Assembly (NCBI GenBank): GCA_002346675.1 | Contig: DEAI01000010.1 | Coordinates: 1 to 24,000, forward strand | DNA: 24,000 nucleotides | Direction: 5' to 3' | Source: Fidelibacterota bacterium UBA2986 | GTDB lineage: Bacteria; Fidelibacterota; Marinisomatia; Marinisomatales; AB-629-J13 | Shown: piece by piece, positions 16,429 through 24,000 of the stretch | Numbering within the stretch: the stretch's first letter is position 1 | How the letters are laid out: each line of letters starts with the position of its first letter | Notes under the pieces: generated by a model | Told to the model about the DNA's origin: nothing | Database searches by the model: none | The model's input: only the letters and a program-made list of their open reading frames with translations | Made by a program: the position numbers and the translations under genes

Positions 16429-17696
16429 ATTTCTACCTCCGGAACTTGTTTCAAGTTAGGGTCCGTTTTGTCTCTGGAATTTTCTCTTAAAATATCCAAG
16501 TTATTTTTTAGTGACTTTATAAACTTTTCAACATCCTTAGTCGTGTTGTAAACAGCAAAGCTAATTCTTGCTGTCGATGTAACTCCAAAATGTTTCATCA
16601 GTGGTTGTGCACAGTGGTGTCCTACTCTGAAAGCAATTTCATCTTCATTCATAAACATCGCTAGATCCTGAGGGTGAACTCCATCTGTTGTAAAACTGAT
16701 CACAGTCTCCGAAGCATCTCCTGAATGAAACAAATTAATTCCTGGTATAGTTTTCATTCCCTCGAGAGCGAGTTTAGTTAGCTGGTTTAAATTCTTTTCA
16801 ATCACATCTAATCCTATGTCATATATAAAATCTACTGCAGAACCTAAACCTACTACCTGGGCAATGTTTGGGGTGCCCGCTTCAAACTTCCAAGGGACAT
16901 CATTCCATGTTGAATGACTAAGTGTCACATTGTCTATCATCTCACCTCCCCCCTGATATGGCTCCATTGTATTGAGGACGTTTGTTTTTGCATATAGAAC
17001 TCCCGCCCCTGTTGGACCGTACATTTTGTGACTAGAAAATACAAAAAAATCACATCCCAACTCCTGTACATTTATGGGGAGATGGGTAACTGATTGAGCT
17101 CCATCAACCAAAAATACCAAATTGGTATTTTTTATTTTATCTGCTATTTTTTTAATATTATTCACTATTCCGATAACATTAGATTGATGAACTAATGCCA
17201 ATATCTTGGTTCGATCTGTTAAAAGTGAATCAAGTAATTCAAGATTTAATTCTCGGTTTACATTTAAAGGAATGTGTTTTAATACAGCTTTTTTTCTTTT
17301 TGCAAGTAATTGCCAAGGGATAATATTTGAATGATGTTCCATCTCAGAAATTAGAATTTCATCTCCTTCATTTATATTTGAGTCACCCCAAGCTGAGGCC
17401 ACTAGATTGATAGCCTCAGTTGTTCCTTTTGTGAAGATAATTGAAGAGGAGTCCTCAGCTGAAATAAAATTTGCTATTTTCTGTCTCACGCCCTCATAGG
17501 CTTCAGTCGATTTTTGTCCTAATGAATAGAGACCCCTGTGAACATTGGCATTGCAATTTTGATAGTAATCTTGAATTGCATCTAATACCACTTGAGGTTT
17601 CTGTGTAGTTGATGCATTATCTAAATAAACCAAGTTTTTATTGGCAATTGTTTGGAAAATAGGAAACGTCGATTTTATTTGATTCAGGTTACTCAT
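16425..17696 (-). CDS. sufS: SufS cysteine desulfurase
   Basis: PLP enzyme that takes sulfur from cysteine as a persulfide for Fe-S assembly. It has 423 aa. YLDNASTTQKP (24-34) opens the domain. EMEHHSN (119-124) supplies the PLP-stacking His, VDGAQS (197-202) the PLP Asp, SSHKMYGPTG (221-230) the Schiff-base K224, and RVGHHCAQP (357-365) the persulfide C362. These sit two residues before the E. coli SufS positions K226 and C364. The short active-site Cys segment marks it as a group II, SufE-activated desulfurase, which fits sufE in the same operon. The ATG lies 2 nt after the sufT stop. About 20 C-terminal residues after the core are charged and unremarkable. Confidence 0.97.
   Translation of the reverse strand: MSNLNQIKSTFPIFQTIANKNLVYLDNASTTQKPQVVLDAIQDYYQNCNANVHRGLYSLGQKSTEAYEGVRQKIANFISAEDSSSIIFTKGTTEAINLVASAWGDSNINEGDEILISEMEHHSNIIPWQLLAKRKKAVLKHIPLNVNRELNLELLDSLLTDRTKILALVHQSNVIGIVNNIKKIADKIKNTNLVFLVDGAQSVTHLPINVQELGCDFFVFSSHKMYGPTGAGVLYAKTNVLNTMEPYQGGGEMIDNVTLSHSTWNDVPWKFEAGTPNIAQVVGLGSAVDFIYDIGLDVIEKNLNQLTKLALEGMKTIPGINLFHSGDASETVISFTTDGVHPQDLAMFMNEDEIAFRVGHHCAQPLMKHFGVTSTARISFAVYNTTKDVEKFIKSLKNNLDILRENSRDKTDPNLKQVPEVEI
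16436..16440 (-). promoter_or_regulatory. Strong Shine-Dalgarno for the TTG-started dCMP deaminase
   Basis: GGAGG on the minus strand, inside the last sufS codons, is 7 nt before the TTG at 16428. It is one of the clearest ribosome binding sites in the window and supports the non-ATG start. Confidence 0.7.
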
Positions 17697-17698
17697 AT

Positions 17699-18244
17699 CT
17701 AAAGCATCCCCAACTGTAACCGGGCAGATTCAGATACCATATCCATATTCCATTGGGGTTCCCATACCAAATCTATCTCAGCAAGGTCAACGTGTGAAAT
17801 AGCTTCAACTTTTCGTTTAACATCGTCAGCGATGACCGGTCCCATCCCACATCCAGGTGCAGTTAGTGTCATTTTTATATTCACTCGGTAATTTTCATTT
17901 TCCAGCTCCCAAACCTTACAATCATATATCAATCCAAGATCTACTATATTCACAGGAATTTCAGGGTCATAACAGGTTTTTAGCTGATCCCATATCAACT
18001 GTTCATGAAACGGCTGGTCGCTATGGACAGAATCCACAGGAGATGATTCATTTTCCTTACCTAGTGCATCCGCATTTGAAGAGTCTATCTGTGCCATATT
18101 TCCTTGAACAATCACGGTAAAACTTCCTCCCAAGGCCTGGGTTATTTGCACTAGCTCTCCCTTTTTTAAGATGATTTTATCACCGGAAGGAACCAGATTT
18201 GCTTCAACGTCTCGACTTAATCTAATTTCTTCGTTTCCATGCAT
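17699..18244 (-). CDS. sufT: SufT, MIP18/DUF59-domain Fe-S maturation factor
   Basis: Accessory factor for Fe-S cluster assembly or transfer to targets; 181 aa, the long SufT form. Residues 1-55 are the SufT-specific N-terminal beta domain (LVPSGDKIILKKGELVQITQALGGSFTV). Residues ~56-78 form a variable linker, and residues 85-170 are the MIP18 domain. That domain has DPEIPVNIVDLGLIYD (93-108), the T-x-P-G-C-G-M-G-P motif with C132, and a VWEPQW strand (160-165). The ATG at 18244 has AAGGA 6 nt upstream and overlaps the sufE 3' end by 28 nt. Followed 2 nt later by sufS. Confidence 0.93.
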   Translation of the reverse strand: MHGNEEIRLSRDVEANLVPSGDKIILKKGELVQITQALGGSFTVIVQGNMAQIDSSNADALGKENESSPVDSVHSDQPFHEQLIWDQLKTCYDPEIPVNIVDLGLIYDCKVWELENENYRVNIKMTLTAPGCGMGPVIADDVKRKVEAISHVDLAEIDLVWEPQWNMDMVSESARLQLGML

Positions 18245-18651
18245 ATGATATCCTTTTTAATCTTTTCAAGAGCAGAGCTTATTCCATTGGTTCTCTGACT
18301 CGAAATTGAACTATCTAATCCAATTTTTTTTAATAAAATGTTTCCATCAATAGAGCAGATACTTTCAGAGGTCTCATCTTCACATATATTTTGAACCACA
18401 GATAAAAGACCTTTTACTATTAGAGCATCCGAATCAATACGCAAACGATAGGATTGATCCTGCATTTGATCTGTCACTACCCACGCCTGTGATGTACAGC
18501 CGTAAATTTTGTTTTCATCTGTTCTTTCATCAGGCATTAATCCCTGAACGTCCTTCCCCATATCCAAAAGTTGAATATATTTATCTTTTGGATTATCAAA
18601 TATGTTAAACAATTCTTTTAATTCATTGAGTTTATTTGTAATTGTATTCAT
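18217..18651 (-). CDS. sufE: SufE sulfur acceptor
   Basis: Accepts the persulfide from SufS and passes it to SufB; 144 aa. Helices flank the active-site segment ENKIYGCTSQAW, with C52 matching the E. coli SufE catalytic Cys51. The upstream DMGKDVQGLMPDERTDENKI segment is typical of the family. It starts with an ATGA overlap on the sufD stop and overlaps sufT at its end, so the three genes are translationally coupled. The C-terminal half is diverged from E. coli, but the length is normal. Confidence 0.95.
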   Translation of the reverse strand: MNTITNKLNELKELFNIFDNPKDKYIQLLDMGKDVQGLMPDERTDENKIYGCTSQAWVVTDQMQDQSYRLRIDSDALIVKGLLSVVQNICEDETSESICSIDGNILLKKIGLDSSISSQRTNGISSALEKIKKDIICMETKKLD

Positions 18652-19910
18652 TTAAGCCAAGACTCAAGTGATGCCAATAAATAATCATAAATATTTTTAT
18701 TTCTCACATATTTCAGTTCTTCCAATGCAAATCCTCTAACCATAAGCGCTTGCGAACGTGGCAAATCTAAACCTCTAGATCGCATATAAAAAAGAGCATC
18801 ATCATCTAACTCGCCTGTCGTGGAAGAATGAGTACATTTCACATCCTCTGTCCTTATTTCCAATTGAGGATTTGAATTCATCACAGCTTTTTTAGACAGC
18901 AATAAATTTTTATTGGATTGTTTTGCATCCGATTTTTGAGTTTCTTTATGAACAATAGTTCTGCCATTAAAAACACCGCTAGATTCATTTTTTAAAATAG
19001 ATTTAAAGAATTGATTACTTCTGCAGTGAGATGCATGGTGATTTATCCAAATATGATTATCTGAATGGTTTGATCTATCAGATAATGATAACCCCATCAA
19101 ATCACACTCAGAGCCCTCACCCCTTAAATCACAATTTAAATCCAAACGGGATATCTTTGAAGCTTCCGAATACTGAAAAAAACTGAACCGGCTGTCCTTC
19201 TCCTGTAATACATTAAAATCAGCAAATTGATTGGATACCCCATTATCTTGAATAATCCGTGAATAGTCTAACGATGAGTTGGGAGATAACGTGAGAGTAC
19301 CAACCAGATTAAAAAATGATGTGCCTTTTATATTTCCTGTAATTTGTTCAAGGATCTGGGCAGAACTGTTTTCTTCACAGATAATATGAATTTGAGGTGA
19401 GAACATTACATTATCCTGAAGGGAGGTAAATAAATAGATAAATCTAAGAGGTTTATTAATTACTGTGTTTTTTTTAATTGTAATCGCAATCCCACTATCC
19501 ATAAAAGATATATTCAAATTATAAAATGGATTGGGGCTTTCATTATCTATTTTTTCTGGATTAGAATTAATATAATCTAATAATGGCTCTATTATTATTC
19601 CTTCTGGAAAAGATGATAACTTATTCTGGAAATATCCATTGACAATCACAATAGTGTTAATTCCGGAGATTTTGTATTTTTCTAAATCTGGGATATCATC
19701 TGGGATATCTTCGGGACCTGCTGTACGAAAAGTTTTACTCTTGAGTCTATTTAAATTTGTGAATCTCCAGTTCTCCCATTTTTGAGTTGGAAACCCTTTC
19801 TCTAAAAACTGGTTAAACGATTGTTTGCGTAGTTGAGTTAACGTATCCGGCTCAAAATTCCTTCGCTCCAATAAACGAAAAAATTCTTCTTTTAAAAAAT
19901 CTAAACTCAT
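18648..19910 (-). CDS. sufD: SufD, scaffold subunit of the SufBCD complex
   Basis: Pairs with SufB in the SufBC2D scaffold that builds the Fe-S cluster and helps iron entry; 420 aa. The N-terminal helical part has the TQKWENWRFTNL signature (42-53), and the central part is a right-handed beta-helix (about 140-360). The C-terminal core CTHSSTTGELDDDALFYMRSRGL carries H361, equivalent to the functional H360 of E. coli SufD. It overlaps the sufC stop and the sufE start by 4 nt each (ATGA). Confidence 0.96.
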   Translation of the reverse strand: MSLDFLKEEFFRLLERRNFEPDTLTQLRKQSFNQFLEKGFPTQKWENWRFTNLNRLKSKTFRTAGPEDIPDDIPDLEKYKISGINTIVIVNGYFQNKLSSFPEGIIIEPLLDYINSNPEKIDNESPNPFYNLNISFMDSGIAITIKKNTVINKPLRFIYLFTSLQDNVMFSPQIHIICEENSSAQILEQITGNIKGTSFFNLVGTLTLSPNSSLDYSRIIQDNGVSNQFADFNVLQEKDSRFSFFQYSEASKISRLDLNCDLRGEGSECDLMGLSLSDRSNHSDNHIWINHHASHCRSNQFFKSILKNESSGVFNGRTIVHKETQKSDAKQSNKNLLLSKKAVMNSNPQLEIRTEDVKCTHSSTTGELDDDALFYMRSRGLDLPRSQALMVRGFALEELKYVRNKNIYDYLLASLESWLK

Positions 19911-20650
19911 TTTTTTTCAATCCAAGTGTACCCTTTTTCTTCTAACATGATTGCCAGTTCAGGTCCTCCAGATTTCACGATTTTCCCTTCAATTAAAATA
20001 TGAACCATATCTGGTTTTACATAATTTAGCAGTCTAGGATAATGAGTTATAATAATAAATGATCTTTGTGGAGATTTATATTTTTGTATTCCCTGGGCAA
20101 TTGTTTTGAGTGCGTCAATGTCTAACCCGGAATCAGTTTCATCTAGAATAGCCAAATCGGGTTCTAACATAAGCATCTGTAAAATTTCATTTCGTTTTTT
20201 CTCACCACCTGAGAACCCTTCATTTAATGATCTTTTAATAAATGATACATCTAGATCTACTAACTCTAGTTTTTCTTTGATACGCTTTAAAAAGGTAGCT
20301 GCGTCAAGTTCATTTTTTCCAAAATATCTTCTTTTGGCATTTAGAGCTTCTTTTAAAAAATAAGTGATATTTACTCCTGGAATTGCCACAGGATATTGAA
20401 AAGATAAAAATATTCCATCCATTGCTCTTTCTTCCGGAGTTTTTTCATTTAAATCCTCTCCTTTATATACAATTGAACCAGCTGTAATTCGTGCTGTTTC
20501 TTTTCCTGCAATCATGTTAGCTAAAGTACTTTTACCTGATCCATTCCGTCCCATGACTGCATGTATTTCTCCCGGTTTTACATTCAGATTAATTCCTTTC
20601 AATATTTCCTTTTCACCTATGGAGGATTTTAAATTTTTTATTTTTAACAT
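19907..20650 (-). CDS. sufC: SufC ATPase
   Basis: ABC-type ATPase that drives conformational change in SufBCD; 247 aa. Walker A GRNGSGKST is at 34-42, Q-loop Q85 in LSFQYP, and ABC signature GFSGGEKKR at 145-153. Walker B is LAILDE with catalytic E171, followed by the D-loop DSGLD and the switch H203. KKRNEILQM after the signature is the SufC hallmark that separates it from transport ATPases. There is no membrane partner. The ATG at 20650 has no Shine-Dalgarno and is preceded by the widest gap in the operon (105 nt). Confidence 0.97.
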   Translation of the reverse strand: MLKIKNLKSSIGEKEILKGINLNVKPGEIHAVMGRNGSGKSTLANMIAGKETARITAGSIVYKGEDLNEKTPEERAMDGIFLSFQYPVAIPGVNITYFLKEALNAKRRYFGKNELDAATFLKRIKEKLELVDLDVSFIKRSLNEGFSGGEKKRNEILQMLMLEPDLAILDETDSGLDIDALKTIAQGIQKYKSPQRSFIIITHYPRLLNYVKPDMVHILIEGKIVKSGGPELAIMLEEKGYTWIEKK

Positions 20651-20755
20651 AGTGGTATTTTGTTATTGAATTATGAATATTATATATTGTGCAATAAAAT
20701 ATTATTTCTTACAAGGTATAATTTTAATTAGATCATTAATATAAAGTTAATTTAA
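20651..20755. other. AT-rich spacer between sufB and sufC
   Basis: These 105 nt break an otherwise overlapping operon. On the minus strand a TATAAT occurs within ATATATAATATT about 30 nt before sufC, but I find no well-spaced -35 box. No ORF and no strong hairpin are seen. It could hold an internal promoter or a processing site. Confidence 0.3.
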
Positions 20756-22201
20756 TCATCCAACACTTCCCTCAAGACTGACTTCCATGAGCTTATTTGC
20801 TTCCACTGCAAACTCCATAGGCAGTTTTGCAAACACATCCTTGCAAAACCCATTTACGATCAGTGATACTGCATTTTCTTCTGATATACCTCTTTGATTA
20901 CAATAAAATATCTGATCTTCGCCAATGTTGGATGTAGTAGCTTCGTGTTCCATTTGTGCAGTGGCGTTTCGAACATCAATGTAAGGGAAAGTGTGAGCAC
21001 CACACTCTTTCCCTATCAGTATTGAATCACACTGGGAATAATTTCTGGCATTATCCGCATTTTTCATAATTTTAACCTCACCTCGATATGTGTTCTGGCT
21101 TTTTCCAGCTGAGATTCCCTTTGAAATAATGGTGCTTGTTGTATTTTTCCCCAAATGAATCATCTTAGTTCCTGTATCAGCTTGCTGAAAATTATTTGTC
21201 ATTGCAACAGAATAAAACTCCCCTTTTGAGTTGTCTCCTTTCAAAATGACACTGGGGTATTTCCATGTAACTGCTGAACCGGTCTCTACCTGTGTCCATG
21301 AAATTTTAGAATTTTCCTCCAAACAAATTCCTCTTTTTGTTACAAAATTAAATATTCCCCCTCTTCCTTTTTCATCTCCAGGATACCAGTTTTGAACAGT
21401 TGAATATTTTATCTCTGCATCTCTATGAGCAATAAGCTCTACCACAGCTGCGTGAAGCTGGTTTTCATCTCTCATTGGAGCAGTGCACCCTTCTAAATAA
21501 CTGACCTGACTTCCCTCGTCTGCTATAATTAAAGTGCGTTCAAATTGTCCTGTGTTAGCAGCATTAATTCTAAAATAAGTGGAAAGCTCCATTGGACAGC
21601 GCACTCCTTTTGGGATATAAACAAAGGAACCATCACTAAAAACTGCAGAATTGAGAGCTGCATAAAAATTATCTGTGGCGGGCACAACGCTCCCTAAATA
21701 TTTTTTGATCAGTTCAGGATGTGATTGGACTGCCTCTGAGAAAGAACAAAATATAATTCCATGTGAAGCCAGCTCCTTTTTAAAGGTTGTTGTAACTGAA
21801 ACACTATCAAATACTGCATCCACAGCGACACCTGCTAGCATTTTTTGCTCTTCCAATGGTATCCCAAGTTTATTGTAAGTTTCCAAGAGTTGCGGATCTA
21901 CCTCATCTAAACTTTTGAGTTCCTTTTTCTTTTTGGGTGCTGCAAAATAACTAATATCCTGAAAATTAATTAAAGGATATTGTAAATTTGCCCAACTTGG
22001 TTCTGTCATTTTCTTCCAACCATTAAATGATTTAATCCTCCATTTAAGAAGCCACTCCGGTTCATTTTTCTTCTCCGAAATAAATCGTATCACATCTTCA
22101 TCCAAACCGGGAGATAACGTTTCCTGTTCAATGTCTGTGACAAAACCGTATTGATAATCCTGCTCGATTCTTTTTTCTAAAATATCTAGTGATTGACTCA
22201 T
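20756..22201 (-). CDS. sufB: SufB, Fe-S scaffold protein
   Basis: Core scaffold on which the nascent cluster is built; 481 aa, the normal length. DVIRFISEKKNEPEWLLKWR (36-55) and the GVAVDAVFDSVSVTTTF segment are typical. YIPKGVRCPMELSTYFRIN (195-213) precedes the beta-helix. SYLEGCTAP carries C239. C434 in FYCNQRGIS and E463 in LPMEFAVEANKLM sit 29 residues after the E. coli equivalents C405 and E434, which are needed for cluster formation. The ATG at 22201 is 4 nt after the regulator stop with no Shine-Dalgarno, so it depends on upstream translation. Confidence 0.98.
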   Translation of the reverse strand: MSQSLDILEKRIEQDYQYGFVTDIEQETLSPGLDEDVIRFISEKKNEPEWLLKWRIKSFNGWKKMTEPSWANLQYPLINFQDISYFAAPKKKKELKSLDEVDPQLLETYNKLGIPLEEQKMLAGVAVDAVFDSVSVTTTFKKELASHGIIFCSFSEAVQSHPELIKKYLGSVVPATDNFYAALNSAVFSDGSFVYIPKGVRCPMELSTYFRINAANTGQFERTLIIADEGSQVSYLEGCTAPMRDENQLHAAVVELIAHRDAEIKYSTVQNWYPGDEKGRGGIFNFVTKRGICLEENSKISWTQVETGSAVTWKYPSVILKGDNSKGEFYSVAMTNNFQQADTGTKMIHLGKNTTSTIISKGISAGKSQNTYRGEVKIMKNADNARNYSQCDSILIGKECGAHTFPYIDVRNATAQMEHEATTSNIGEDQIFYCNQRGISEENAVSLIVNGFCKDVFAKLPMEFAVEANKLMEVSLEGSVG

Positions 22202-22205
22202 AGAT

Positions 22206-22628
22206 TTATATTTTTAATCCTGTGGATTGTTGCTCAGAGATATCCGCGAGAGTGATATTATTTAAGACATTAATAATTGCATTATTTACTTTAGTAATAG
22301 GACTTTTGATGTTGCATGTATCCAACTGGCTGCATTCAGAGTCTATTGAACAATCCATAATTCCTAAGGGACCTTCAAGAATATTAATCAGTTCAGTCAT
22401 AGAAAAATCCTCTGGATTAATATTCAGGATGTATCCTCCATGTGCACCCTGAACAGCTTGGATTATTTCAACTTTGCTGAGGGTTTGAAGGATCTTTGAT
22501 AACAAAGACAGAGGAATGTGATACAAATCAGAAATTTCCTTAGCACTGGCACATCTTCTATCTTTATTGCGGTCCATATACCTCAAGGCAATCAATGCAT
22601 ATTCAACTTTTCTTGTTAGCTTTAACAT
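22206..22628 (-). CDS. iscR: Rrf2-family [2Fe-2S] transcription regulator, IscR type, of the suf operon
   Basis: Fe-S sensing repressor and first gene of the suf operon; 140 aa. The N-terminal winged helix (1-80) has KVEYALIALRYM, SAKEISDLYHIPLSLLSKILQTL as the recognition helix, and VQGAHGGYIL as the wing. The effector loop has C93, C99 and C105 with C-x5-C-x5-C spacing, the same as IscR C92, C98 and C104, so a 2Fe-2S cluster is expected. The palindrome 2 nt upstream of the start carries an IscR type-1 core. Autorepression when Fe-S clusters are plentiful is inferred. The symbol is by similarity; SufR is an alternative name, but SufR is a different family in cyanobacteria. Confidence 0.93.
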   Translation of the reverse strand: MLKLTRKVEYALIALRYMDRNKDRRCASAKEISDLYHIPLSLLSKILQTLSKVEIIQAVQGAHGGYILNINPEDFSMTELINILEGPLGIMDCSIDSECSQLDTCNIKSPITKVNNAIINVLNNITLADISEQQSTGLKI

Positions 22629-22630
22629 AT

Positions 22631-22651
22631 ATAAGACTAATTTAGTCTTAT
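22631..22651. promoter_or_regulatory. 21-bp perfect palindrome: IscR type-1-like operator of the suf operon
   Basis: Arms ATAAGACTAA (22631-22640) and TTAGTCTTAT (22642-22651) are perfect around a single central base. The core GACTAATTTAGTC fits the E. coli IscR type-1 core GACTRWWWYAGTC at every position, although the flanking YY/RR pairs do not match. It ends 2 nt before the regulator ATG, so bound protein would cover the start region of the mRNA template. Confidence 0.75.
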
Positions 22652-22710
22652 TAAGCTATATAACAAAATATGTAATGTCATAATTTTTTCTTATATAATA
22701 GACTTAATTA

Positions 22711-22732
22711 AATTGGTTTTGATTAACCAATT
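22711..22732 (-). terminator. Hairpin after mdh, probable transcription end
   Basis: AATTGGTT (22711-22718) and AACCAATT (22725-22732) form a perfect 8-bp stem with a 6-nt loop. It begins 8 nt after the mdh stop on the coding strand. A T-poor TAATTAAG follows instead of a U-run, so termination may be leaky. It separates the TCA pair from the suf promoter. Confidence 0.5.
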
Positions 22733-22740
22733 GATTCTAT

Positions 22741-23676
22741 CTAAAGACCTGTTTCCTTTACAGTTTTTTTAACAGCATCTAATGTATTGCTCAGCGCTTG
22801 TTTTTCCTCGTTCAATATATCAAACTCTAAAATTCGTTCCACTCCGCCAGAGCCAATCACTGATGGGACACCAATAAAATATCCCTCTATCCCAAACTCA
22901 CCTTCACATAATGATGCACAGGGAATCACTCTTTTTTTATCTCGTAAATAAGATTCTGCCATCTCAATAGCAGATTGAGCAGGGGCATAATAGGCAGAAC
23001 CCGTTCCAAACAGCTTGACGATTTCTCCTCCAGCAAAACGGGTGCGATTCTCAATTTCTTCTAATCTTTTTTCAGAAACTAAATTTGTGAGAGGGACACC
23101 TCCCACCGTTGCTAGCCTAGTTATTGGCACCATTGTATCTCCATGTCCACCTAAAACCATACAGCTCACATCCTGAACTGAACAACCCGTTTCCATCGCA
23201 ATAAAAGTGCGAAATCGTGCACTGTCTAAAGCGCCTGCCATACCAACTACCTGATTTTTTGGAAATCCTGATACTTTATAAAATGCATATACCATTGCAT
23301 CTAAAGGATTTGATATAACAACGACAAATGAATTTGGTGCCTGTTCTTTTATATTTTCTGCTACATCTTTCATAATTCCAAGATTTATTTCTAGTAAATC
23401 TTCTCGATTCATCCCTGGTTTTCGGGGAATTCCAGCTGTGATAATAAAAACAGATGCGTCCTTTACATCCTCCCAATTAGATGTTCCTGATATATGAGCA
23501 TCATAGCCATCATGGGGACGTAGTTGCATGATATCCAGCGCTTTTCCTTTTACCATCCCTTCTGCATTAGGAATATCAAAAATAATGATATCTCCCAACT
23601 CTTTTTGCGCTGCCAGTAGTGCAATGTTCCCTCCAATCTGTCCTCCTCCTATAAGAGCAATTTTGTTTCTTTTCAT
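22741..23676 (-). CDS. mdh: Malate dehydrogenase, NAD-dependent, LDH-like type
   Basis: Interconverts malate and oxaloacetate in the TCA cycle. I use the ATG at 23676 (311 aa) because AAGGA lies 10 nt upstream; the frame stays open to a TTG at 23700, which would add eight residues. The dinucleotide motif is G10-x-G12-x-x-G15, and D34 at the second strand end indicates NAD. Substrate residues are R85 in TAGIPRKPGMNRED, R91, R154 in DSARFR and catalytic H178 in GGHGDTMVP. R85, where lactate dehydrogenases have Gln, makes malate the substrate. It follows citrate synthase by 27 nt in the same direction. Confidence 0.96.
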   Translation of the reverse strand: MKRNKIALIGGGQIGGNIALLAAQKELGDIIIFDIPNAEGMVKGKALDIMQLRPHDGYDAHISGTSNWEDVKDASVFIITAGIPRKPGMNREDLLEINLGIMKDVAENIKEQAPNSFVVVISNPLDAMVYAFYKVSGFPKNQVVGMAGALDSARFRTFIAMETGCSVQDVSCMVLGGHGDTMVPITRLATVGGVPLTNLVSEKRLEEIENRTRFAGGEIVKLFGTGSAYYAPAQSAIEMAESYLRDKKRVIPCASLCEGEFGIEGYFIGVPSVIGSGGVERILEFDILNEEKQALSNTLDAVKKTVKETGL

Positions 23677-23703
23677 ATAAGTTATTTCCTTAAATATCAA
23701 TTA

Positions 23704-24000
23704 CTAATGTGTTTCCGGATCTACACTATTTCGTATCCATTCAGCTGTAATAGATTTCGGACGAATAAGCGGCAAAACTAGTGCTCTGTTTAAGACAGTT
23801 TGAGCCACTAATCCTAGAGCACGAGACACACTAAATGGAACGGTATAATAGTTAAATTCAGTCAGCCCAAAGTGGTAAAGCAGGGAACCAGAAACTGCAT
23901 CTACATTGGGCCAAGGATTTTTTGCTTTCCCCTGTGCTATCAGGACATCAGGCACAACTTCAAACAACACCTTGACAATATGAAAAATTGAATCATCCTG
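23704..24000 (-). CDS. gltA: Citrate synthase, C-terminal part (5' end outside window)
   Basis: Condenses oxaloacetate and acetyl-CoA. The frame is open to the window edge, so only the last 98 codons are visible. GKAKNPWPNVDAVSG contains the catalytic Asp of citrate synthase (Asp375 in the pig enzyme), and PFSVSRALG has the substrate-binding Arg. RPKSITAEWI closes the family core. The NPWPNVDA and GKAKNPWPN wording is that of the mitochondrial-type enzyme also found in Bacteroidota-related bacteria, not the E. coli hexameric type. The usual VDAHSG is VDAVSG here. It is in an operon with mdh, 27 nt downstream. Confidence 0.93.
   Translation of the reverse strand, partial: QDDSIFHIVKVLFEVVPDVLIAQGKAKNPWPNVDAVSGSLLYHFGLTEFNYYTVPFSVSRALGLVAQTVLNRALVLPLIRPKSITAEWIRNSVDPETH

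Noticed and set aside
22697..22740. A second IscR-type half-site (GACTTAATTAAATT) near 22701
   Set aside because: Only one half resembles the core and it lacks dyad symmetry. It overlaps the mdh hairpin region.
22741..23676. L-lactate dehydrogenase for the LDH-like gene
   Set aside because: The substrate loop has Arg85 in TAGIPRKPG where lactate dehydrogenases carry Gln, and the gene is paired with citrate synthase.
1..24000. CRISPR array, insertion sequence, integrase or prophage
   Set aside because: No regularly spaced direct repeats, transposase or recombinase motifs or attachment duplications were seen; nearly all DNA is covered by assignable genes.

Overview
The window comes from a bacterium with AT-rich DNA, very probably a marine member of the FCB/Bacteroidota-related lineages. 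Candidatus Neomarinimicrobiota (SAR406) is my best guess. The reasons are the large TonB receptor with a carboxypeptidase-regulatory-like N-terminus, secreted proteins with D-x-N-x-N-G-x-W-D repeats and a sorting-type C-terminal domain, a mitochondrial-type citrate synthase, and many genes without a clear Shine-Dalgarno. The lineage is an inference; no rRNA is present. All genes but one (11079-12665) lie on the minus strand, so operons read from high to low coordinates.

Region 1 (1-8946) is a three-gene surface operon read 8946 to <1: a 757-aa lipoprotein, a 1134-aa TonB-dependent receptor, and a secreted protein of at least 1083 aa that runs off the left edge. All three carry acidic EF-hand-like D-x-N-x-N-G-x-[WY]-D motifs, arranged as a tandem ~15-residue array in the lipoprotein. 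Region 2 (9078-10959) is tig-clpP (trigger factor and ClpP protease) with no clpX behind it. Region 3 (11079-13905) holds a retinol-saturase/carotenoid-isomerase-like FAD oxidoreductase on the plus strand, convergent with an MFS exporter.

Region 4 (13906-15937) is the accessory-looking part. It holds a compact folded-RNA candidate, an unrecognised five-helix membrane protein, a nickel superoxide dismutase with its own secretion signal peptide (mature N-terminus HCQVPCGIY), and a dimethylarginine dimethylaminohydrolase (DDAH). Region 5 (16000-22628) is a tight SUF iron-sulfur assembly operon: IscR-type Rrf2 regulator, sufB, sufC, sufD, sufE, sufT, sufS, then a dCMP deaminase. The regulator is preceded by a perfect 21-bp palindrome with the IscR type-1 core, so it probably represses itself and the operon. 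Region 6 (22741-24000) is a TCA-cycle pair, citrate synthase (5' part outside the window) and malate dehydrogenase, followed by a hairpin.

The best candidates for something undescribed are the secreted NiSOD next to DDAH and the membrane protein, the three-way-junction RNA candidate at 13926-13979, and the surface operon linked by shared repeats. No gene-free stretch exceeds 131 bases. I saw no tRNA, rRNA, CRISPR array, transposase or integrase.
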